Below are positions 56,444 through 64,000 of a DNA stretch of 64,000 bases, one piece after another. Source of the stretch: Rhizodiscina lignyota (Eukaryota; Ascomycota; Dothideomycetes; Aulographales; Rhizodiscinaceae). The notes beneath the pieces are model-generated. The model saw nothing but the letters and a program-made list of their open reading frames with translations. It had not been told where the DNA came from and did no database searches. Positions within the stretch are counted from its first letter, which is position 1. The number at the start of each line of letters is the position of its first letter. The DNA lies in the NCBI GenBank assembly GCA_010015805.1, contig ML978138.1, positions 462,384 through 526,383 of the forward strand, written 5' to 3'. The position numbers and the translations under genes are program-made.

Positions 56444-57757
56444 TTACGTGTTTGCTCTTTGCGATATTACCGGCATGTTACCGAAAAACACAACCAGGAC
56501 GGCGCAATATGCAGCTGCTGCTCCGAAGATCTCGTGACGCCTTGCACGAGTGAAGAATGACAGTAGAGTGGAGAAGGCCAACGTAAAAAGTAGAAGTGTT
56601 CCGACCGCGATGGTCGCGCCGTTCGTATCTAGACCGTTGTCATTTGTGACGCGATAGAGAATGTATACAGGCGCAACAAGCAAACCGAGTATGCTCATCG
56701 TAATGATTAACAAAACAAGGTTTTCCACCCGGTTACGGCTGAAATATAATTCGTTGGCCTTGGTACGACCTTCTGTCTTCCGTTTAGTCTCCCGCGAGCG
56801 GAAGACGTACCTAACAGGGTGACAATTGAGAATCCTCAATAAATTCTCAACGCCATCATCCAGCCAGGCACGTTCTCTGCCAGTACGCAGTGTGATCATG
56901 TCCTCTTTCCATTCAATCCACGGCTCATCCCGTTGGCAAAGCGGTCGCGTATTCCAGAAGAAATTCCGAAAGCTTCGATACGAGGACGCCGATGGACGTG
57001 GAAGAGAGGTAAGATCTTTCGCAAATAGAAGAAGCTTCGCTAGGTTTCAGGCTTAGCTTTGACGAACTTTTCTGGCTCTTACGTCGAAGAACTTACCGTA
57101 TTCCTTAAACCTTGCTTCAAGCTTCGCGAAAAGCGCTTGCCTTTCGCTAGGAGTTTCACTACCCAGCTCCGCTCTATTCAGGCAACCAGGACGTTCGCTA
57201 TCATCTTCATTATCCATGTCTCCCAAGATGTTCTCGAGCTCCTGCAATTCGTTCTGTTTCTCCAAGAGCAATCTAGCGTGGATGTACCCGAACCTGCGGT
57301 ATATCATGAAGTTCTCATCGCTGTCAAGGAAAGCCGCAAGCATAGGATAGCCTTCGGGGCATTTTTGAACTGTTACCGGTCAATTGAAGGCAACCGTCTC
57401 AGTGCGGTAAGAAGACTCAGGGTTGCGCAGACTTACGGTTTCGCACTTGAACTGGATGCCTTGCGCCCCAGCTCAGCTTCGCACGAAGCTTGGAGAATGT
57501 TATCCATTGCCCGAGCCTCGTCTTACACGGAACTTTGGTTGGTTAGCACTTCTCAGGCGGCTCGAGGAGCAAATGCTTGAAGTTCTACCTTGAGCCCCCA
57601 TCGGCCGGCCCTGTCCCGTCAGACCTGATGATATGCTGCGCACAGACGCATCTTCCACCTGTAACGTCTGTCCGAGTTTCTCCTCTTCTACAGCTCCGCT
57701 TATCGTTTCTTTCTGTGCTTCAAGATCGAATTCAGGCCGTGTTATCACCAAATTCAT
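56444..57757 (-). CDS. DUF6594-domain membrane protein
   Basis: Proposed exons: 57757-57589, 57532-57437 (optional), 57369-57097 and 57039-56444. The start ATG gives MNLVITRPEFDLEAQKE. The core CPEGYPMLAAFLDSDENFMIYRRFGYIHARLLL is the opening of the DUF6594 domain; YRSFRNFFWNTRPLCQRDEPWIEW, the helices NLVLLIITMSILGLLVAPVYILYRV and TIAVGTLLLFTLAFSTLLSFF, and ARRHEIFGAAAAYCAVLVVFFGN close it. The family is abundant in Pezizomycotina, usually two or three C-terminal helices after a soluble coiled region; function unknown. The middle exon is supported by a perfect branch-point CTAAC and a GTAAGT donor, and phases fit with or without it (377 or 346 residues). Both forms keep the domain intact. 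Confidence 0.75.
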
Positions 57758-57927
57758 ATTCGTAGGTTGAGAGAATGATCGAAATCTCAAACTCAGGCTC
57801 CCCTCAGGCTTTTTCAGGCTCCCATGACATTCTGCTGCCTCAATTTAAATAAAAACATAGCAAGGCTAAATCCCAAGATCATGGCAACGAAAACTGTCTG
57901 CTGCAGACTGCATGCAGCCGCTCTAGG

Positions 57928-58348
57928 CTAGCTCAACATCTTCTCGGGAACCCAATCTTCGACCTCCACGCCATCAGAATCCTGCACCCTGTAATAGAAT
58001 CTGCCTTCTTTGTCCTTCGCACATTGGATGATCTTAACCGGCATCACCGGACCTCTGGGTTTATTTCGGTATTGCGCCATTTGTCCTTCGTGAAAGCCTT
58101 TCTTATACTGTGGATTGGTTGCCTCGTCAGCGCTCAAGGATCATTTCGGTGACACAGCACTCACCTGGGCAGGCTCATCCTCCCTCACACTCGTTCGCCC
58201 TGGTGACTCCGCCCTCTATTACAACACTTTAACTCTCTGACATGGACCAACTGCGACTGCAGAGACTTACTGGAATGATCAATTTACAATCTCCGTGTAG
58301 GTCTCGAGGCTCATTAAAGATCCCCTGGACACCGATAACGTCAGCCAT
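57928..58348 (-). CDS. Small three-exon protein of unknown function (102 residues)
   Basis: No ATG-started open frame of any size marks this gene; it appears only when spliced. Exons 58348-58271 (26 codons), 58215-58165 (17 codons) and 58107-57928 (59 codons plus TAG) all end in phase 0. Intron 1 (55 nt) is GTAAGT...AATAG; intron 2 (57 nt) is GTGAGT...CTGAC...CCACAG, with a perfect branch point. The protein begins MADVIGVQGIFNEPRDLHG, passes through a charged linker, and ends in a compact domain, KIIQCAKDKEGRFYYRVQ and VEVEDWVPEKMLS, whose alternating hydrophobic strands suggest an SH3/Tudor/chromo-like barrel. I recognise no family. It starts 444 bases from the divergent caspase-like gene. 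Confidence 0.6.
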
Positions 58349-58792
58349 GTCGAGAGGTATGGCTTAGTCCACTTGATTCGAAACCCAGGTATGTAGACTC
58401 TAGTGCCGACTGTGACGGTGGGCGATGTGATCCATCAAGATTATTATATACGGCTTCTTGAATCCGGTGTGAGGGAAGGCCGCATCCGATCACGTAGTAC
58501 TGCGTGGCGCATTCTTCTACTGTCCACTGATTATCACCCGATCACGCTGGGAATCTCTAGGAAGGTGCTTCCAAGGGCGGCCTCAACGAGAAGTACACGT
58601 AGACGGATCCGGTTTGCAATCTGCCTCGGGCGTCGAGTCCGCCTTGCTAAGGCAACCGGTGAAGTGTTCGTGCAGATGTGGCTTTGCGTTCTTTTGAGGC
58701 TGAAAGACTACACTATAGGTTTATATAGAGTAACTTGTGGCGCATCACAATGGGGACATAGCATTCGTTCTCAAGTTGGCCTCTTAGATCAA
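58349..58792. promoter_or_regulatory. Divergent region between small gene and caspase-like gene
   Basis: 444 bases shared by two start codons. A frame in line with the caspase-like gene is open through it from a GTG, but the first credible ATG is 58793. No repeat or operator stands out. Confidence 0.45.
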
Positions 58793-60315
58793 ATGGACCC
58801 AGCAGAACCTACTCTTTCCCCTCCTTCCGAGCCGGACTCGTACTCTCCACTCAAAATGAAGTCTTCACTCGGGAATATCAGGGTCGCCAAAGACGCCGAT
58901 CTCCGCAGTAAGCAGGCAGTATTCGACCAACACTTTGTCTTTCAGCCGGAACCCGTCAAACATGATCGGACTGCGGTACTTCTCCTTTCTTGGCAAGGAA
59001 GTAATATGGATGGTGTCTCCAAAGAGGTGAGATAATTACCGTGTTTCCTTTCGTTGGCATTCCAGCACTTTTGAGTTACATATTGTTGGTATCGACGTTA
59101 ACTGCAAAAAGTTACAAGATGTTAGAAGCGTTTTCGAAAAAGTGTATGGGTTTGAAGTCAAAGAGAAAGAGTTGGTTGGAGATATGCCAGCATCAGCTCC
59201 ACAGCCACAACTTCAGCTCCAGCATATCCTCACCAACTTCATGTTCCATCATCACTCGACTCGTCCGCTGTACATCATCTACTACGCTGGACATGGGTTT
59301 GGTGGAGATAAAGCTGGGAATTTGCATCTTCCACGGTAATGCACGCTGTTGGGGACGTGGACTCCCGCTAACTTAGTTCTCCAGCGAAGTGAAATTGAAA
59401 AAGTCAACAAAACAGGACATCATTGTGTGGAATGAGGCAGAGAAACAGCTACATAATCAGCGAGCAGACATTCTTCTCATTTTCGACTGCTGCGATGCTG
59501 GAGCTCTTCGCCAACGTGGGGATTATACGTTCGAATTTCTTGGTGCCTGTGAAGCAAACAAGAAGACGCCATTTCCGGGACACGAGTCGTTCACAACTGC
59601 ACTTGTTTGGGCTCTACGCAATCTTGCTGAGGAAGGAACAGGCTTCGCTACCCCGAAACTCAAATCTGAGATCAAGAAGCACGGTAAGTTTCAAGGCGAC
59701 CCTGTCCTCTTCTATCGGGGAGAAAACGCGAACCCAAGTGGCCCACATGTTTGGATTGAACGGATGCCCCAAGGCAGTGGATCGAATAACCAGACACCAA
59801 CGCGACCCTTCCCTGATCTAATCGTTGATTCTCAGGAATCATGGGATTGGATGGAATTCCGACTGTGGTTTGACAGGGCGCAAAAGCACGAGGACGTCAA
59901 GAACCTTGCCCAGGGGTACAATCAACTTGTTACCGAGCATGGGCAAGACCTGGGTCTTCGCTTGGTGTCTCTCGTTAAGTCGTCACTGCCTCCAGGTCAA
60001 GTTTCCAATGACTTGAAAATTTTCGTCGACAATTGGAGGCAGTACAAGCGTCGCGCGTCATCTGCTAGTCAAATTCCTCAGCTTGAGATTATCCCTCCTG
60101 AATCGACGCTGGGGTCTTCCTTCCCCCCGTCACCTTCAGAACCTATTGTGGAGGTGCTGACTCAAGCTGAGCCACGATCTCCTGTTACGCTCATCCACTC
60201 TCCCTCAAAGACACCGCCACCGGGCGTAGACCTGATGGGGCCGGAAGACATGGAAGTCAAGGAATTATATGAGGGCGAAGCTCATCCCGAAGTTCCGCGA
60301 CACATCGGCAAATGA
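58793..60315 (+). CDS. Caspase-fold (C14/metacaspase-like) protein
   Basis: Three exons: 58793-59026, 59112-59335 and 59385-60315, phases consistent, 462 residues. The N-terminal ~50 residues are polar; the domain proper starts at DRTAVLLLSWQG. The catalytic dyad is intact: His in PLYIIYYAGHGFGGDKAG (exon 2) and Cys in ILLIFDCCDAGALRQRG (exon 3). FTTALVWALRNLA and PVLFYRG complete the fold. A C-terminal ~200 residues contain no second domain I recognise and end in a Pro/Ser-rich stretch. Fungal proteins of this group are usually caspase domains without the p10-like cleavage loops of true metacaspases, and many belong to NLR-like or cell-death contexts. Intron 1's acceptor (85 nt, AAAAAG) is the least certain border. 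Confidence 0.82.
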
Positions 60316-61151
60316 GCCATCAAGCATTAATTCCCGGTTCATTTTGGAGAAAGGGCAAATTTCCTTCAGCAACTAGTTCTCAACCGGGTAAGACGTGCCA
60401 GGAGCTTTTGGCGTTCTCATGGAATATGATCGTTGGATTATATAGGTTTGAGCTGCAAGTCTAGCTTCCCAATAGTTATACGACACTACTCGATGTCCAG
60501 ACATTTCGGTCCTGCTTTGCGGCTTTGCCCCAGGATATGTGCTTGGGTCAGGTATTCTACGCAAATATGTATGTAGTATTGAGTAACTTAGTCGTCGTAG
60601 GTACTCGTGATCTTTTCCTAGTTCAATCTGTTGTCCTCGATTAAATCTATATTTGCATCTTTATGCCACAATGCATATAGAGGTCCAGACTACATGCAAA
60701 CAAAGGCAACATCCCAACATGCAGTGGGCTTATTGACCAAAGCAATGTTGCTGCTCGTCCCATTATACTCTCATCTGCGCCTCGCTTTACCAATCCTTTA
60801 CCACAATATAAAAGTTCAGAAGCGTTTGAACGGTCTTCATTGTAGCGGATCCCAAACCTGCTCCTCGAGGCCTTTTCTGGATCCTGCAACGAAGTATTTT
60901 GCCTGTGCGCGGGAAGGATGGCAATGGAGAATTAAACGCGAGTGGGTTTTAAAGAGGCACTTTGAAAACTACGCCTAGTTAATATTTACTACCAGACGAG
61001 GAAGTTCACCAGGACAAATCTTAGTAATCGATGAATATGTAAGCACTTGCGCATGTGAACTTCCTGTTCCAATATCTGCCTCGCATGTCACAAAACAATA
61101 CGTCCTGAGTGACTTTACCTCTCGATCTAATCTCTGCTATTGTTTTAAAGC
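60316..61151. other. Convergent intergenic region
   Basis: About 840 bases between the stops of the caspase-like and acyl-CoA dehydrogenase genes. Only short frames. No feature seen. Confidence 0.4.
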
Positions 61152-62956
61152 CTACATCTTAGCTCTAAACTTCTCAGCGCCCAATTCCACCTTCTGCAGC
61201 CCCATCTGCCTAAACAATTGATCACTCTTCGCCGCTTGCCTCTCCAATTTCGCCTTAATAGCATCCTTCCTCGACCTATTCTCCCTCCGCCCAAGCTGCT
61301 GCAAATGCACTTCGTCCGGCCCATCCGCAATCCGCAGCGTGCGCAAATGCGCCCACATAAACGCCAACGGCGTGTCCTGGCACACGCCCATCGCGCCATG
61401 CACCTGCACCGCCTTGTCAATAACGTCTAGCGCCACCTGCGGGACCTTGACTTTGGCCTGCGCAATCTCTTTGAGTGCGTGGCGCGCGTCCTTCTGATCG
61501 GTCTTGATGGCTGCGTTCAAGACGATGAGGCGGGAGGCGTCGATCTCGATCCGCGCTTTAGCGATCCATTCGATTAGCACGCCGTGCTCGTAGAGCGGCT
61601 TGCCGAAAGAGATTTTACGCTCATCGTTGAGCCGATTGATAAGTAGTTCTAAAGCGCGTTCAGAGGCTCCGATACCGCGCATTGCGTGGTGGATACGTCC
61701 AGGGCCGAGTCGGCCTTGCATAATCTCGTTGCCGCGCCCTTCGCCGAGGACCATAGCGTCGAGAGGCATCTTTACATCTTTGAATGTGATATGGCAATGA
61801 CCATGGGGCGCGTCATCATAGCCGTATACGCTTAGCATCCGGTGAATCGTGATACCTGGAGTGCCGGCCGGAACAAGCATCATGCTTTGCTGCTTATATT
61901 TATCTGGATTCGTCGGATCCGTCTTGCCCATAGTGATATAGATCTTGCAGCGGTCGTCTGCCGCGCCAGAAGACCACCACTTCGTGCCGTTGAGTACGTA
62001 GTGGTCCCCCCGCCGCTCCATGCGTAGCTGAATGTTCGACCCGTCGCTGCTGGCGACGTTAGGCTCGGTCATGAGGAACGCGGAGCGGATTTCGCCCGCC
62101 ATAAGGGGTTTGAGCCATTTCTCCTTTTGCGCGGCGGATCCGTAGCGCGCGATTACCTCCATGTTGCCTGTGTCGGGTGCGGAGCAGTTGCATGCCTGTG
62201 GGCGTCCGTCAGACCAAGAAATCAAGACAAGCAGGAAAGACTGATACGCTGTACCTCGCTAGCAATGAACGACTTGCCAAGCTGCTCAGCCATAAGCCCG
62301 TACTCAGCGTTCGTGAATTGCGGCCCTTCTTTGAAATGATTTTTGGGCAGGAACATGTTCCAAATGCCTACGGCATGCGCCTTCTTCTTCAGATCGTCGA
62401 GCACACTGGGGTGGCCCCGGAACCGCTCGATGCCGGTGCCGATTTGGGACTGGTAGACGGCTTCGGCGGGGATGCATTCTTCGTTGACGAATTGCTCGAC
62501 CTGTGGACATGTGAGCGGGGCATGTTTGATGTGGGGAAGAGAAAGGGGAGGTGATTGACGTGTGCGCCTGTAAAATCACGTGCCACCAAGGAGCAGCGAG
62601 CTCGGTAGTCATCACAAAGAAGCGGTAAACAGGTAAGACTAAAAGAAATGTTTGCAATCTACGTATTTTGGATTGAGGAGTCTCAGATGGCTTGAGTTTT
62701 ATGGATACAATGTTGTGTCCACACCGCCCTCCCCCTCACAATCGACGAGCTTTGGCAAAACCGGTAGACGTGAAGTTAAAAGCAAGGCATTCAAGATGAT
62801 TAAGATGAGAAATTTGTTAGAAGCATCTGTATTCAATGAAGTTCCGCAATTTTGAAACGTCGGATTTTAACGTACTTTGTCGAGAAGCTGCTTCGCTCGC
62901 TCTGACACGAATGGAACGGCGATGGGAGGGATGTTCTGAGACGCCGATGTAGCCAT
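61152..62956 (-). CDS. Acyl-CoA dehydrogenase, ACAD10/11-like
   Basis: FAD enzyme catalysing the first step of beta-oxidation. Three exons: 62956-62876, 62500-62255 and 62195-61152, in phase, 456 residues. The start MATSASQNIPPIAVPFVS is on a short first exon; intron 1 is 375 nt, by far the longest here, but the protein reads straight across it (LLDK / VEQFVNEECIPAEAVY). FAD/substrate marks are FLMTEPNVASSDGSNI, GTKWWSSGA and the C-terminal VQVHGAMGVCQDTPLAFMW, followed by RTLRIADGPDEVHLQQLGRRE. This sequence pattern matches ACAD11-type enzymes rather than short-chain ones. It ends in Ala-Lys-Met, a plausible peroxisomal targeting tripeptide; fungal ACADs can be peroxisomal or mitochondrial. 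Substrate chain length cannot be read. Confidence 0.92.
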
Positions 62957-63892
62957 GATGGATTGTATCTTTAGCGTAGTATGAGATGGTAGAGATCAAT
63001 TGAAGACTATTCAGATGAGAAATTTGTGCAGGAATGTTCTACTTCTTGGAAGCTCTTGCGACAAGAGGGGAGCGGAGTATAGACTTAGGTGGAGAAAGAG
63101 CCGAGGCGGCCCTGAAACCAATGTGGGGTGCATTTCTCAATACCCAAATACAAAGTCAAGCCGCTCTGGTACTCGGGCCAATAAGAGGACCAGAATATGC
63201 CTCTGCAATGCCAAAGATGGACAATTGCTGATCCTGGCCGAGAATGTCAAAACCTGGGTTAGGTATAAGAAAGTCTTGTCGACCAAAGGACGGCGCTAAT
63301 GGCCGTAGTCGAAAGTTCCCGGAGTCGCGAAAGGTACGCTTGCTGGTACTCTTCGCGCGTCCTCTGCAATGCAACAAGCGGTGGTAGCGGTAAGATGTAT
63401 ACGTACCGCAAAAGGGCTTTGTCCTCCCCGCACGCGCCGGCGGGATTGCAAAATGCGATATTGACATTGCTAATGACGGCGACTTTCATGAATAGTACAT
63501 GTAAGGTCTTGAGGTAGCTAGTCCTCAGGTAAAGGGGAGAACGCCGCGGAAAATTGCGGGCCGAATCTCGATTACTCTATTCGCTGCAGAGCTTTATCGA
63601 TAAGGATTTTCCTATCGCGGTAATTTTGGCCGAGTAAGCGTGATCTAACCCCGCCTTCCACCCTGCAAGTCCCGTCCATTCCAACGATCGTGAAGGCAGA
63701 AAAAAAGAACGCCTACGTTACTAGTTACTATTTCCTGTAGTAGCAAGCACTGGATTCTGCATTTGTATCGCGTAGGTTTTTCCCTCATCGCCGCCGCCAC
63801 AGGGCGAGGCGCGAACCTCCGAAAATAGCGCTCCGAAAAACTCAACCTCTACCACCTCCACCACCTTCACCACCTCTATTCAACCTCAACGC
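62957..63892. promoter_or_regulatory. Divergent region at the right edge
   Basis: About 940 bases between two start codons. It contains a palindromic TTATCGATAA at 63594-63603, giving GATA cores on both strands, and a CCACC-rich leader (63848-63880) before the last start. A 15-base word (63013-63027) recurs inside intron 1 of the acyl-CoA dehydrogenase gene. Confidence 0.45.
63594..63603. promoter_or_regulatory. Palindromic GATA site TTATCGATAA
   Basis: Two overlapping GATAA cores on opposite strands, followed by GG, about 290 bases upstream of the start at 63893. GATA-factor binding is inferred from consensus. Confidence 0.35.
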
Positions 63893-64000
63893 ATGCTATT
63901 AGGCAAACGACAACGCTCCCGAAGCCTATCAGCCGATAACCAAACAGAACGACGTATCCCGATGCCCCCAGAACCTTCCTCCGCTACAGGACGCACCCGA
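63893..64000 (+). CDS. Start of a gene leaving the window (partial)
   Basis: ATG at 63893 follows a CCACC-rich leader typical of fungal 5' UTRs, and 36 codons stay open to the edge. The start reads MLLGKRQRSRSLSADNQTE, a basic Ser/Arg-rich N-terminus with no recognisable domain. The length is too short for identification; a chance frame is possible. Confidence 0.4.
   Translation, partial: MLLGKRQRSRSLSADNQTERRIPMPPEPSSATGRTR

Noticed and set aside
58403-58792. Upstream extension of the caspase-like protein
   Set aside because: The frame opens with GTG and has no credible ATG before 58793; the region is the shared promoter.
1-64000. CRISPR arrays, bacterial operons, transposons
   Set aside because: Spliced eukaryotic genes throughout; the only arrays are the 9-bp and 39-bp tandem repeats, with no spacers, and no transposase or reverse transcriptase motif was seen.

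Overview
The window looks like nuclear DNA of a filamentous ascomycete, most likely a Dothideomycete. Genes are short and close together, with many 46-90 nt GT-AG introns. The gene set is typically fungal: a HET-domain protein, a DUF6594 protein, scytalone dehydratase of DHN-melanin synthesis, secreted GH31, GH92 and PL7 enzymes, and a 14-TM MFS transporter. I see no tRNA, rRNA, transposon or CRISPR signal. Genes in the same orientation do not form operons; divergent pairs share promoters.

1-8 kb holds housekeeping genes: the 3' end of a histidine methyltransferase (HPM1), a lipin-type phosphatidate phosphatase (PAH1/Ned1), and a large protein with a membrane anchor, a fibronectin-III domain and a coiled coil. 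8-17.5 kb holds a short-chain dehydrogenase, a divergent pair of F-box-like paralogues whose promoter carries a 120-bp direct repeat, a GH92 mannosidase and a FAD monooxygenase. 17.5-24 kb holds a purine-rich repeat tract, an integral membrane protein, a HET protein ending in a ZZ zinc finger, and an INO4-like bHLH factor that may be spliced into an exon made of 39-bp tandem repeats.

24-38 kb holds a Munc13/Ync13-like C2 protein of vesicle fusion, then a secreted alginate-lyase-family PL7 enzyme divergent from a GH31 alpha-glucosidase, followed by an MFS exporter. 38-50 kb holds the Clr2 silencing protein, a type II membrane protein, the mitochondrial Mpv17/Sym1 protein, a three-RRM RNA-binding protein (Csx1/Nam8-like) and scytalone dehydratase with every catalytic residue in place. 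50-64 kb holds a DUR3-type urea transporter with GATA boxes upstream, a gene-poor 3.2 kb stretch, a DUF6594 gene, a previously unlisted 102-residue three-exon gene, a caspase-fold protein with an intact His/Cys dyad, an ACAD11-like acyl-CoA dehydrogenase and the first codons of a gene leaving the window.

The most novel candidates are the bHLH-minisatellite fusion, the small gene divergent from the caspase-like gene (beside DUF6594, possibly an incompatibility or cell-death neighbourhood), and the repeat between the F-box-like genes. Exon borders were assigned by eye from reading frame and splice consensus; none is backed by transcripts.
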